From: Anaeramoeba flamelloides
Taxonomy: Eukaryota; Metamonada; Anaeramoebidae
Reading direction: 5' to 3'
DNA: 64,000 nucleotides
Assembly (NCBI GenBank): GCA_027625915.1
Contig: JANTQA010000051.1
Span: 4,526,501 to 4,590,500 of the forward strand
The notes under the pieces: generated by a model
Seen by the model: the letters and a program-made list of their open reading frames with translations, nothing else
Database searches by the model: none
Told to the model about the DNA's origin: nothing
Position numbers and translations under genes: made by a program
Shown: piece after piece, positions 49,001 through 60,816 of the stretch
How the letters are laid out: every line of letters begins with the position of its first letter
Position numbering within the stretch: position 1 is the first letter of the stretch

Positions 49001-49432
49001 AGTGATAAAAATAAAAAGAATAAAAATAACTCTAAAAAAAATGGTGGTTCAAAAAATAATAAAAAATCCAAAGAAAAGATAAAAATGAAAAATGAAAGCA
49101 CTAAACAAAATGAAAAAGATCAAAAAAAAGGTCATAAAAATAAAAAAAACAATAAAAATAAAAAACCCAATAAAAAAACAAAAAATAACATTCAAAAGGA
49201 AGAAATGAAAAAAAAAGATGAAGAGAAGAAGAAGAAGAAGAAGAGTAGTCTGAAAAAAGATGAAAATAAGAATAAAAAACAAAGTAAAATAAAAAATGAA
49301 AAAAATAAAATAAAAAATGAAAAAAATAAAAAGAAGAATAAACAAGGAAAAATAAAGGATCAAGAAACAAAAAAAAAAAATGGAAAAAATAATATTAAAA
49401 GTTCTAATAAAACAAAAAAAAAAAAACAATAA
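40085..49432 (+). CDS. CARMIL-like protein: PH-like domain, leucine-rich repeats, long Lys/Ser-rich tail
   Basis: Four exons are proposed: 40085-40372, 40513-41047, 44681-45283 and 47181-49432. Phases agree at each junction (0, 1, 1), giving 1225 aa. Residues 8-125 form the PH-like domain (YMAWVRKRKI...EDRILVITPYRILTIG). Next is the CARMIL linker (GFLKTYQGWCNYYQL, TVLDLSFLSEVLEIS, LLPISMALRFNKHFKEIYLS). Leucine-rich repeats follow (LTFLDLSSNKMSD, LTYLDLSSNHL, ITHLNLSRNKFG, LQVLDLSGNNLGENN) to about residue 640. Joining exons 2 and 3 yields FNSLG|EAFCNQQLPLTFLDLS, exactly one repeat length, which supports skipping the 3.6 kb intron. A helical stretch (LLIKELKELKIEIKKIL) comes next, then about 515 residues dominated by Lys, Ser and Asn. 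CARMIL proteins bind and displace actin capping protein at membranes and link to myosin I. I see no clear capping-protein-interaction motif in the tail. Codon choice is very AT-rich. Alternative 5' end: the upstream mini-exon at 39936. Confidence 0.85.
41259..41656. mobile_element. 400-bp element with 80-bp terminal inverted repeats
   Basis: CCATTGTGGAAAAAAAGTTC, then AACACGGTTTTTCAATGGG and GAAACTGAAAACGAAAATTC at 41259-41338. The near-perfect reverse complement is at 41577-41656. The interior of 240 bp is non-coding. Only one copy is in the window. Confidence 0.85.
43230..44415. repeat. 1.2-kb dispersed repeat, copy 1 (intronic)
   Basis: Collinear with about 59050-60130. Shared blocks: TTGTAATTTGTG-TTTGGTTTATGAAATAGA, TTGGAAAG-TTGATTTTGAAA, TTTTTTGGTTAACCAAA, GTAGTCAATCAGAATTTT and TACAAAATTTGCAAGTA-AGAATATCACCAATAA. 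A shorter copy covers 54450-54660. There are no obvious terminal repeats and no coding sense. Confidence 0.68.
45284..47180 (+). other. 1.9-kb intron 3 of the CARMIL-like gene
   Basis: Donor GTAAAC, acceptor ATAAATAAAG, joining SQK|G to AQKIKKIFQ in phase 1. It carries a TTAA-flanked element (45475-46248). The remainder is T-rich sequence. Confidence 0.68.
45475..46248 (+). mobile_element. TTAA-flanked inverted-repeat element, copy 2 (intronic)
   Basis: TTAAGGGATTAGCGTCACCA at the left against TGGGAGACGCTAATTTCTTAA at the right. It is collinear with 25327-26081 (ATAGATTTCTCTATAATCAA, GATATTTTGTGACTTTGTAG). It is spliced out with the intron, so it is tolerated within an expressed-looking gene. 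Confidence 0.8.
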
Positions 49433-51893
49433 TAAAAAAGATGGAAATAAAAAACCAAAAAAAAAAGGTAAAAAAAAATAGAAATATAGAAATAGAATTA
49501 TTTTTATAAAATATTTATTAGTAATATTTACACTGTTTCACAAAAATAATTCAAATATATTCTTTTTTCATATTTTATATTTTTCAAAAAAAAAATATTA
49601 TTATTAAAAAATTCTTTTTTCATATTTTATAATTTTTTTTCAAAAATATTGTTTTAAAAAAATTATTCTTCCAAGAATTGTATTTGGTTCATCGATAATT
49701 CTTTTGGATATCTCTTACATGTATTTTCATGTTGAAATTTCAACTTTTTTTTCTCTTGAATTTCATAATATTTTGATTTCTTCAATTAAATTCAGACAAA
49801 CACTAATAATTACTTATTTGTTTGGTTTTTTTTTTGGGGGGGGATATAAATGTTCTATTAATTTATTAAACACACCACGGATACAAAAAGTCGTTATTTT
49901 AATACCCAGTGATCATGTGCCGACGAGACTGTAAGTTGACATTTAATATCTCTCCTCCGAGTTATAATTACAAGTTTTAAAATTTGGAGGAATTTTTTTA
50001 TTCAATTAGGAAAAATGAAATAATTTAAATTCGACTTCAAAATTTTTAACACATCAAAATTTAATTTTTGAAAAAAAAAATCTTTTTAAAAAAATTATCT
50101 CAAGGAGAAATATACCAAATTAGAACAATTAACTCATTGAAAAGTTAACAATTGTTTATCAATGATAATACTCACAAAAGAAAAAATAAATAATTATCAA
50201 TACTAATAAATCAAGATTGTGTTAAAAATTTTGGAGATGATCAAAACAAAAAAAATTCTTGTGGTAAATTTGTTTAAATTCTATGATCAATTATTGATCT
50301 ATCAAAGATTAGATATCACCAACAAATTTTATTTGAGTTTATCTATTTATAAAATCACCGTTATTCGAATATAATCAGATTTAAAAATTTATGATCCAAC
50401 AAAATTGATTAGGTAATTCAAAAAATGAAATGAAATTAAAAAATAAAAAATGGAAAAATGATTAGAAATGTTTTCATATTTTACAAAATTATTATCAATT
50501 CAATCGAAATTTCATTGCAGTTATTGTTTTAGCTCTTTTAAAAAAAAAAACAGTTGAATTGAAACCAATTAATATCAGTAGAGAAAAAAAACAGAGCTAA
50601 AAATAAAATTCTGTATTTAATACTCTAACAATTTTTATAATCTTACTTTTTCGAATTCTTGTTATTGTATCACTAATATCTCCTTTCTTAATGTTAAAAA
50701 AATAAATTGTTTTTGGATTTAAGAAAACTTCCAATTAAATTTTGATATAAAACAATCAATTTTTTTATTTGTTTTATTGTTAATAAAATATATATTACAC
50801 TTTAAAGTTAATTTGAATCTTCTTTTTGTTATAATTATTTCCCATTTACGGTTATATTTACATTCTAGTATATAAGTTGAACTGTTTTTTTTTTTTCTTT
50901 TTTTCTTTTTATATAACAGTAGTTAAACAACTTTTTTTTTGTTTTCAATGTTCGTTTTATGTCACAATAGTATTTTATATAACATTAAATATGTATTTTA
51001 TTTTAACCTTTGGTTTTTTGAAATAATAATAAAATGGTTTACAAATAGTTTATTTGAATTAAATATTAACTAATATTTTTTATTAAATAAATTAAACTTT
51101 TTTTAATTATTGAAAAAAACAAACTTCAGAATGTAAAGGTAAAGTATAATATTTTTATGTACTTAAAAAAAAGTCATTTTATAACAAAGTAGTTGTTTAT
51201 CTTTTGATATTTTCATTATGAGATCCCAAATTTTTTATTTAAAAATTTCTATGTTTTTTTTTTTTTTTGTTTTCGTATCAATGTTTATAAGGCTTTGTTG
51301 CTCTTTTTATTATTTAAATTTCATTTATTTACTAAAAAAAAATTAATTTTGAAAAATTTCATTATTAAAAGGTTGGGTGACAAAGAAATATATTATTATA
51401 ATGAAATCTTCTATCTAACTAAATTATTCAAATTTTACTCTCAAATTTTAATAATAATAATAATTGGAAGTATTTAAATCAATATTTTTCTAAAAAACAC
51501 ATAATTTAAATATATATATATTCAAAAATAATCTTCAACTCATATAGTGAAAGAAATAAATTATATATTTTCATCAAAAGTTTTTCGTAACAAGTAAAAA
51601 AAAATACTTTATTGATAAATAACAATTTTTTTAAAAAAGAAATTTGAACAAATTAACAACTCAAATAATATGTTTAAAGAGCCTTTTTTTTTCCTCCAAA
51701 AAAAGAAATTATTTTTAGGAAATTAATATTTTAAAATTGCACAAATAATAGTATTTTATAATCTTTTGACATTTATTTATAATTAGGTTAATATTCCAAA
51801 ATATCCAATAATTTTTCAATGATATTAATTTAAAATTGAATTTTCAAAAGATAAAAAACAATCAAGAAAGTTTAAATATCTAAATTTTAATGA

Positions 51894-51990
51894 AAAAAAA
51901 AATCAAAGTTAATAAAAATCAAATGTAAAAGGGGCAAGAGAAAAGTGATAAAAATAAAAAGAATAATAATAACTCTAAAAAAATGTTATT
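51894..51990 (+). repeat. Duplicate of a CARMIL coding segment in intergenic DNA
   Basis: AAAAGGGGCAAGAGAAAAGT, then GATAAAAATAAAAAGAATAA matches 48983-49040 (coding QEKSDKNKKNKNNSKK) with one or two changes. The preceding AAAATCAAAG..AATCAAATG is also shared. The match is too long and specific for compositional similarity alone. The flanks do not continue the gene. Confidence 0.7.
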
Positions 51991-54449
51991 TTAAAATGTG
52001 AAAAGTTAAATTCAAAAAAAAAAAAGAAAGAAAGAAAAAAAAAGAAAAACATTTTTTGAGTAACAAGTCCATTTAAATAATTCTAATTGTTTTTTTTCTT
52101 TAAATTTATTTTCAATGTTTTTAATTAATAGTGTATGTATTAAATTATATTCATTTTCTACTAGATAAGATAAAAGAATAAGAGAATAAATAAAAAATGA
52201 AAAAAAAAATAGAAAATAATTTCAATCAAATATAAATATAATAAATTAGAAGTAAAAGAAGTTGAGATTCATAAAAAAAAATTTTAATTTAAAATGTTTT
52301 TTCATAAAATTTTGATACCAAGACTTCAGATATTACATATAAATTCTTAAAAAAATCCAATATAATTAAAATTGCTTTACCTATTTATTAAATAATTCAA
52401 TTGATTTTATTACAAATAAAAAAAGGGTATATTATTATTTTTCAAATTTGGTCAAATTTCAAAATGGGTTAAATTGAAAATATTCATATTTTTGAACCGG
52501 TTTCTGGATTATTATCATTGGTATGAAAGTTTTTAATGGTTTTTTATAATTGGCGGAGCAAAAGTAAAAATATTATTTTACGATTGGTAGTATTTTACTA
52601 CTTAAATTGTCGAAAATTCAAAAAGTTTAAATCATCTATACTAAATATTTAAAAAATTTTTTTTAAATCCTATTTTATACTACCAAAGTGAAGTTTAAAA
52701 ATTTTATTCCTTAAAAAAAGTTGCAAAAGTCTAATTGGGATTACTCTCTTAATTATTTTTTTTTTTTTCAAAATCCTTATCAAAATTTTCTAGTATACTA
52801 TTCAAACCACCTAAAGACTACTCTAGTAAACTCTAACCTACCCTAATATACCTTAGGCTACCCATAAAGGGTTTTCGAAATACCTACAGCGAATTAATTT
52901 CAATGGAATTGACTATTTTGAAAAAAAAAGAGAATTTGACCTATTTTGAAATTTAATAATTTACCCTTTTTCCTATTTTCATATTTGATTTTATCTTTAT
53001 TTTCAATTTTTGATATTAGATTTTTGGTTTTCAAATATGGAAACTTTTTTTTTTGAAGTTTATTTTTTAAGTGATTTTGGTACTAGAACTAAACCAAAAT
53101 TTACTGGAATGGGTCAACCAAAACTGAAAAATTCACTTTTTTTAAAAAAAATAAATCAAAATTTAATTGTTTTGATTTAATATAAATAATAAACTTTGAA
53201 TTAGAGTTGAAGTTCATGATAGAAATACCTAAAAAAACTATAAATATCAAATATATATATATATATATATAAATTTTGTGGTTCCACTTTCATTGAATTG
53301 TAGTGTTCGAAATTATCCCAATTTCTTTTGAAAAATAAAATTGTTGGCAAAAGATTATTTAATAGTAAATATCTCCAATTAAAAAGATATTACAAATACT
53401 CAATTTTATTAAAGTTAATTTGAAGTTTCAAATCCATTTTTTTCAAATTGGCTTTTTTAAAAAATAAAAAAATACAAAAAAATAAAAGTAAATTAAATAG
53501 ATTAAATTCAAAAAAGTTATTTTCATTAAAAAGAGGGAAATTAATCTTGAGAAGGATACTGATTTAAAACCATTGAATTATTTCTATATTTATTCAATAA
53601 AACTGAGTTACTTTGGTAGAAAAAGAGTTTATATTATTTTTTTGATCATTTTCCACCTTGAAAAAGCTAAAAAAAAAAAAAAAAAAAAAAAAAATGATTA
53701 CCCATACTTTAATGTTATATTAATCATAATTGAAATTAATATTATGTCTCAAATTATAAATGTGAGTAATATAATTTAGCTTTTAAAAAGAAAACAAAAA
53801 AGAATTAGAAATAAATAAATATACTATTCAAAGTTTTATGAACTATGTGAAATTATTATCTTGTAAATAATTTTTGTATTCTTTAAATGTTTTTTTAATA
53901 ATCTTAAGGGGATAAAGATATAGATAAAATATTTTGAAAGAATACATAAACAATAGATTTGTACACAGTGATATTCAGAAATCATTGTTAATAATAATAA
54001 TAATTTCAAAAAAAAAAAGTCACATATAATTAAATGGGGAATTTTTGATGAAAATACTCTAATGTGGATATTTTTGTGGGTTTTTCATCATATTTTTCAA
54101 AAAAGACATAAAATAGTCTTAATTTTATTAATATTTCTTTTTATTTTCTCAATTTTTTTTTTCAACTTGACTTTCCTCAAAAAACAAAGTTCAAAAAAAA
54201 TGAAAAATACTTTCTGAAAAAATAGTAGCAAAGATAAAAGTGTGTAAATAGAAAATTTTATTCTTTACAAGAAATACAGAAATAGATTAAATTAAAACAT
54301 ATTATTATGATTGAAAAATGTTTTTTTTTATTATTGATAAGAATCTATGATAAATCATTATTCTCCAACTTCTTAATAATGTTTTAAAAATAGGCCAAAT
54401 TTTCTGAAAAAATAATTTAGTTATTGTAAAGTAAAAGTTTTTTAATAGG

Positions 54450-54660
54450 GAAGAAATAATATCAATTCAATAATTTTCTTTTTCACAATGAATGGGAAAA
54501 AAAAAACAATTAACCTCAATGAAAAAATTTCTCTTCTGGGTTTCTAAGTGTATCATATTAATTTGATATACCACATATTCAAAATTTGTAAATAGATAAT
54601 TTCACCAATAAATTATATAATATTTTTACCCCCTTTTTCATGTAAAATTAACACCTTTAA
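54450..54660. repeat. Fragment of the 1.2-kb dispersed repeat
   Basis: AATAATTTTCTTTTTCACAA, then AAAATTTGTAAATAGATAAT and TTCACCAATAAATTATATAA align with 44215-44410. Confidence 0.5.
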
Positions 54661-55213
54661 AACATTTAATATCTTCTCAAAATCTCATTTTTTTTTTCAT
54701 AATAAGAAATTTTATTGATTTACTGAAACTAGCAATAAATTAGAAATAGTAAAATCCTTTTTTTTTAATTGTTCAAGAGTTCTCTTGAAAAAATCAACAA
54801 ATTAATAATTCAATTAACTAACTGTACTCTTCCCAATTTCAAAAACGATATTTCGCTATTCTCACTTTTTTCAATTTAAATACACTAATATTGAAATAAT
54901 ATTTTCTATCATCAATCACAATAAAAATATTGCAAATAAAAATAGCTTTTAAATAATAATTTTTTTTATCTGATCATGAATTATGAAAAATGAAGTGTGG
55001 GTGATTGGTTGTCTGAAGAAAACTTTTTGTTTAAAATAATAACATAGATTAAAAGAAAAAATTGGATTTTTTTAAAATTTGAAAAAATTCATTCTTTGAA
55101 TTATACGAAGATCAATATAATAATGAAAAAGAAATCCGATATTTCTTCTGTCAAAATTCAACAGAAATTAAATAGATTAAACGTTCACAAAAAAAAAGTA
55201 AAATTTAGATATA

Positions 55214-55442
55214 TAAGCAAAATTTCAAAATTAGGATAAAACTTTATTATTATCATTTTTTTTTCTTTTTTCATTTGTCTTTCAAAAAATAAAATGATTA
55301 CACTGCATTTTTATTTATTAATCTATATTGGTTATTCTCACTGCACACTTTAGTAAAATACATTATTATTCTAAAAAAAAAAACAATTAAACAATTTTTT
55401 TTCTGATGAAAAACCTGCCCCTATTTTTGAAATTTAGCTTTA
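55214..55442 (-). mobile_element. 228-bp TA-flanked MITE, copy 2
   Basis: Read on the minus strand it starts TAAAGCTAAATTTCAAAAAT, then AGGGGCAGG, and is collinear with 28987-29214 throughout. It is in the opposite orientation to that copy. TA lies at both edges. Confidence 0.82.
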
Positions 55443-56080
55443 TTAAACAAGAAAAGTTTATTTTGAAAATTTAACAGATCAAAATACTTCTAAACCCAAT
55501 ACTTCGAAATACTATTCAAATGCGATACCTTTCAACATGGAACCAAGAGTTGGGTGATAAAGTATGTGATTTCCCCATGAACATGATTTTTTGGTCCTGA
55601 ATGAGATATAAAAATGAAAATCCAAAAAAAAAAAAAACAAATCAAATTAAAAATAATAAAATGTTTATTTGGTATTAAATATCATCCATTTAGTTAAAAA
55701 ATGATAAAAAATTACAATTTCAAAGTTAATAAATGAAATTATTTGTAAAATTTTGTAGTTTAAAATACCCAAATGTTTTGTTCTTATTAAATATTTTTAC
55801 AGTTGGAATTATGTTGGCAAAATAAGAAAAAAAGATTTTATTGATCTTTTGGTTTTATTTTTTTTTAAAAATTAAATTTTTTTGATTGATTTCTTTTTTT
55901 TTTAATTTGGGTAAATATAATTAAACATATATTTAGGGACAAACAAATATTATAATAAATCAATCACATATAATGATTTTATTATAAAAAAAAAAAAATG
56001 TCACAATTTTTTTGAAAGAAAAAAAAAAAATATACCAAATTCTTTTTAACTTTTTTTACTATTTGATTTTCTCTTTTCAA

Positions 56081-56123
56081 TTATTTATTGTTTTTATTGT
56101 TCTTATTATTATCACTATTATTA

Positions 56124-56161
<38 letters not shown>

Positions 56162-57658
56162 ATTGTTGTTGTTGTTGTTATTGTTATTTTCAATCATTAA
56201 TTCAATCCAATATGGTTTTGGGGTATTTTTCTTTTCCCAAATAAATTTTTCAACTCTTCTTCTTTGTCCAAACCATCTTTGGACTTGTAATTGGGGTATG
56301 CCTGCCTTTCTTGATAAAATTTTCCGTTGCCTTTTAGTTGGATATGGACCATCTTTGTCATTATAATATTTTTGGAACCAAGTCTCCAAAATGTTTTTCC
56401 CAGAATTGGAAGTATATAATCGTTGCGATCGTGATTTTTTTTTTTTTTTGTAAATAATTACCTTTTTATTTTCCCTTTTGATTTTATAAGTCTTTCTTTT
56501 CCAATCAATATCTTTGGCCATAACTAAGGGCCTTTTCTCTTTTTCGAGTTCTGGTGTTTCTTCCTTTTGGCATTTCGTAAATGGTGGGTATAGATTCTTT
56601 TCAAATAATTTTAATAAATTTTTTTTTTTATTTTTTTTGTTATTTTTTTTTGAATGCACCTTGCTTTGAATATAGGTGTTTGTAAAAAATATTTTTTGTT
56701 TTTTTTTTGGTTCAGGAGTTTTTTTCCATTCCCTTTTTCTGGAATTAAACAAAATTCTTTTATTGTTACCTTTGTTCTTTTTTTTTTTATTTTTTTTTTT
56801 TTTTTCGCTTTCATTTCCCTTCTCCTTTTTCTTTTCCTTCTTATCCTTCCTCTCCTTCATATTCTCATTTTTCTTTTCATTCGCATTGCTTTTATTAAAA
56901 AAGGTATTGGTGTTGCTGTTTTTGGAATTAATCTCGTTAATGTTAATTAAAATGGAATTACCTAAAATTTGTTTTTCTTTGTGATTTAAGGTTAATTCGG
57001 TTGTGTTCGCATTTTGGTTTTGGTTAAAATATTTTGAACCTTTGTTTTCATATTTTGCCTTGTAATAAAAATTGTCGTTATTTGTATTTATGTTTGTGTT
57101 TGTGTTTGTGTTTGCAATCATCCCATTCTCTGAAAATAACAAAATTTGTGCGTGTTTATTTTTTTCTTTCACTTGCGAACACGTATCTAAATTATTAATA
57201 TCAACAATGTTTTTGACCATGTTTTCTTCTTTTTGCGTCTTTTCTTTTTGTGGTCTTCCTTTCTTCTCGGAGTGGCTGTTTGTTGAATCAATTTTCAATT
57301 GGCCTTTGCTGTTGCTCGAATCCAATTCTTGACTAAAATCAAAGGCACGATCTTGTCCGAAGAAAGTTACAATTTGGTTGTTGTCTCGATCTAAAGTTTC
57401 GATGTCGCACCAATTGTCATTAGATGGAAAGGTTGTGAATAGTTTTTGTTGTGAGTTAAACAGTTTGGTGTCAAAATGTTCTTCATCTTCGCACCAACTT
57501 GTTAAATTTGGGGAGCTTGGCTCAAGAATCGGTAGTTGTGTTTGGCATAGCAACTCGTCGTTTGTTTCCTCAAAAAGAGAGACGTCAAATCCTAAATTAA
57601 GTGGAGACTCTGATCCAAAATTTTCTTCGTAATTAATGTTGTTTGGATCAAAATTCAT
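56081..57658 (-). CDS. Homeodomain-like protein with poly-Asn tail
   Basis: Intronless, 525 aa, ATG at 57658 (MNFDPNNINYEENFGSE). The first 110 residues are acidic with interspersed hydrophobics (DVSLFEETNDELLCQ, LTSWCEDEEHFDTKLF), as in activation regions. Residues about 128-138 (EKKGRPQKEK) contain a GRP core resembling a minimal AT-hook. Lys-rich low-complexity sequence follows. At about 406-472 is a homeodomain-like fold: LETWFQKYYNDKDGPYPTKR, then ILSRKAGIPQLQVQRWFGQR and RRVEK. Aligning WF to positions 48-49 puts Gln where homeodomains have near-invariant Asn51, while Arg53 is kept. The GPYPT motif resembles TALE-type spacing. The C-terminus is mostly Asn encoded by an AAT repeat. It is probably a nuclear DNA-binding regulator. 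The N51Q-like change makes target specificity uncertain. Confidence 0.8.
56102..56185. repeat. ATT/AAT trinucleotide repeat in coding sequence
   Basis: A run of TTA/TTG units on the plus strand encodes the poly-Asn tail of the homeodomain-like protein on the minus strand. It is likely length-variable. Confidence 0.85.
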
Positions 57659-59049
57659 TTTACACAATTTTCCAAAAAACAAAGAAAAAAAAGAAAAATA
57701 AGGAAAAAAAAATTTTAAAAAATGAAAAAAACAATTCTTAATATATTTTTGATGAGAACTGTTTATTTGAGTGCCAAATTGCAGTCGTTTTTTTACAATT
57801 TTATTTTTTTTTTGGAAATTGCTTAACTTATTTGACAGACGAAGTTTTTTAGATTTACGAGTTCTTCACTGACTAGCCGAAATAACAATTTTACCCATAC
57901 AAGCAAATTATTTTAGGAATTTAAATAAAAAGGAAAATGAATAATTTACCAACCACATCAAAGATGAGATGTTTTTGTTCAAATCAATTTATATTCAAAA
58001 GATTTTTTGGAAAGTTAGCCAAAGAGAAAAAGTAAACCCAAGTAAATTAACTACCAAAATCTCAAATTTATTTAAATCAAAATTAAAAAAATTACAATCG
58101 AAAATGTTTTTTGCCTAAAAGTACAAATTTTTTTTTTAAGGTAAAAAAAATATGAAGGAATATTTTTCGGAATAAGGACAAATTAAAAGTTTCACTTTTT
58201 TTTAAAAATCGGAAAACAAATTGAAGATGTAAAACTAACAGACTAATTGTCTTTAACCAACTTTTTTTTAAGAATTTGCCAAAGGAAATTTTTTTTTGAA
58301 AAGAAATTTCAGTAGTCAACAATTTACTTTTAAGTATTAAAAAGGTATCTAAAATTAAATTCATGTCTTTTTCTTCTTCTCTTCACAATATAACCTGATA
58401 TTTAGTAAAAAATTGCCCCTTTGCGATCTAACACATTTTGAAGGTTAAACTCCAAATCTTTTAGAAAATTGAAAATAATGTTTTGAACTTGTTGAAATTT
58501 TTTTTAATTATTTGGATAATATTGGAAAATTTGATCTTTTTTTCTTTCTTTAATTTGATGGTTTTTTTTTTATGAGCAAAATTTATTATCTTAAAAATGG
58601 TTCCATTTATTCAAAAAAAAAATTAAATTTATTATTTTCGTAATAGTTTTATTTTTTTATTAGTAGAACTTCTATAATAAAATAAATTATATTTGTTAAT
58701 TATTTTTTGTAATCTTTGTTGATCTTTAATTTTTTAAGCTTTTTAGGTAAAAAAAAAATAATTAGAGTTTTTAATTTGTAACACATATTTATTATGGATA
58801 TATTGGCGGTTTGGCATGTGATATAAATAATAAATACAAGATACTTTCTAGTCTAAAAGACTAGAATACATTATAATGTAATTAAATCACATGAGTGTTA
58901 TTTTTTAATTTGTTAATAACCGTCCTAATTGTGAAAAGTTACTTTCTTTGAGAAAAGTTAATTATATGAACAATTAATTGGAAGGAAATTTTGAAAAAAA
59001 AAGATAATTTTGAAAGCTTTGTAAATCTCAAAATAGAAACAAAATATTG
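57659..59049. other. 5' flank of the homeodomain gene and AT-rich spacer
   Basis: No gene is supportable. The 5' leader is A-rich. A minus-strand open frame at 58092-58364 has no recognisable features. Confidence 0.5.
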
Positions 59050-60130
59050 CCAAGATCTAAATTTTTTATTTTTGTAATTTGTGTTTTGGTTTATGAAATA
59101 GACTTGTTAAAGTAATTTAAAAACATTTATGACTTTGAGCCAATTTTTTGAAATCCAGAATTTCATACACGTCTCATATAAAACCTAAAAAATAAACCTA
59201 TTATTTTTATTAACAATTACGTTAATACTTGGGAATGATGTAAAATATTTTTAGTTTTATTTTGGAAAGTCTTGATTTTGAAAGAAAAAAATTTTCTTTT
59301 ATTATTGTGAATATTTCAATAAAAAAAATTACAATTCAAATAATGGCCAATAAAACAAATTGAGTTATCGGTCATTAAATATATGAAAGTTTGATTGAAG
59401 CTTAACTAGATTTTATCAATAAAATTGAGATACACTCTGCTTGAAATTTTCTTCTTTACATTTTGATAAAAGTCTTTTTCTGATTTTCAAAAAATGAAAA
59501 AAAAAATTCAATTTTGAAAAATTCTTTTAATAAATTGTTTGATCTTATTCATAAGATACCTTATAACAATTTAAATCGTTTTTGGAATAAAAAAAAATTG
59601 ATTTTGAATTTTAAGGAGAAATTTTATTTATTATCAAAACACCTTCAAGAAAAATTTATTTTGAAAAATCAAATTTAAATTTATTATATTAACACAAATT
59701 CCTTGGTAAATTTGCAAATTGATTGAAATTTTTTTAATGGTTATAAATATCCTACTGAAATGAAATAAATATTTTTGGTAAGTTGAATAAATCAATTTTT
59801 TGGTTAACCAAACGAATTACACCAAATAAGAAAAAAACGCTTGATATTAATATTTATCTTAACAAAGGCTATTTATTGTCTAAAAAATGAATGGAACGAC
59901 AATAACCAAGGTAGAAACTTTTTAATATAGTGAGAAAAAAAAATAAATTTTTTCGTTTTCTTTTTGGTAAAAATCCAAAAAAAAATTTGATCTCACAAAA
60001 ATAATTTTCTTTTATGGCTTTTGTAGTCAATCAGAATTTTCTGATACTTGGTATCTACAAAATTTGCAAGTACAGAATATCACCAATAAAATATTTTAAA
60101 CTTTTATCCTGTTGTTGTAGAAGACTGATC
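59050..60130. repeat. 1.2-kb dispersed repeat, copy 2
   Basis: Collinear with 43230-44415 in the CARMIL intron, in the same orientation, with scattered substitutions and small indels. It ends near CTGATCCCTTCAGAAA, matching AGATCCCTTAAAAA in the other copy. Confidence 0.68.
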
Positions 60131-60816
60131 CCTTCAGAAACAATTTAACATTAATTGTATTCTTTCCAGTTCAAATTAAAAAAGATCAATATCTTGAATT
60201 GTTTAAAAATTTTCTTCATAACTTTTTTTTTATCCCATATGTTACTTTTCAGATATTTTTCAAAACTGTATATGAAATATTAAAAATTAATCAAAAATTA
60301 AAAAAAGAAAAAACAAAGAAAACAAAGAAAGAAAAAAGAAAGAAAAAAGAATTAAATATTAATTCACAAATTCAAACCAAAGAAACAAGGATTTTTTCTT
60401 TTATTCATTCCATTTAGATCCATTTTTTTATTTGATCAAGGTTACGGATTATGGTTTTATTTATTTATTATTTTTATTTAATAAAAAACAGACACATATA
60501 CTTTGAGCAAATATTTATGGTATGCGGTTCGAAAAGTTCTACAAAGATCAGGGTTAAAACAAATAAATAATCAAAAAGAGAAAATTGGTTTTTTTAAAAA
60601 AAAAAAAAAAAAAAAGTCTACTAGTTAAAAAATATTGAGTAAGCATGAAATATTCTTTTTTCGGTTTTGTTTTTATGCAAATTAGAGAGCAATTTACTAA
60701 AAAATAATATCCAGTTATTTGAGAAACGATGTTGAGACTGTTAATGAGTATATCTTTATGTTTTAATTATATTATATTTTCTTTATTTTGTTTTTTCTGA
60801 GAAATAAATAAAAAAA
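60131..60816. other. Spacer 3' of the unrecognised basic-protein gene
   Basis: A plus-strand open frame (60199-60417) is Lys-rich and composition-driven, so I do not call it. Two AATAAA-type words on the minus strand close to the neighbouring stop could serve polyadenylation. Confidence 0.4.

Larger units (their letters stand above)
49433..56080. other. 6.6-kb gene-free AT-rich stretch
   Basis: No gene is supportable. It contains a G9 run near 49835, a small G+C-rich patch (49865-49985) with frame PRIQKVVILIPSDHVPTRL before a GTAAGT, and a copy of CARMIL-tail sequence (51894-51990). It also has a run of CTA-rich words (52810-52865), (TA)n at 53250-53271, a repeat fragment (54450-54660) and a MITE (55214-55442). 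Confidence 0.5.

Noticed and set aside
48130-49420. Long minus-strand open frames opposite the CARMIL tail (Phe/Leu-rich)
   Set aside because: Mirror images of Lys- and Ser-rich codons, with no start context or domain.
52808-52865. CTAACCTACCCTAATATACC-type words as a telomeric tract
   Set aside because: The units are irregular and short, there is no tandem period, and the site is internal.
56012-57632. Plus-strand open frames opposite the homeodomain gene
   Set aside because: Phe/Leu/Ser shadows of Asn/Lys-rich codons. The minus strand carries the recognisable domain.
58092-58364. 90-aa minus-strand open frame
   Set aside because: Phe/Leu/Lys-rich with no recognisable family or splice context, and indistinguishable from AT noise.
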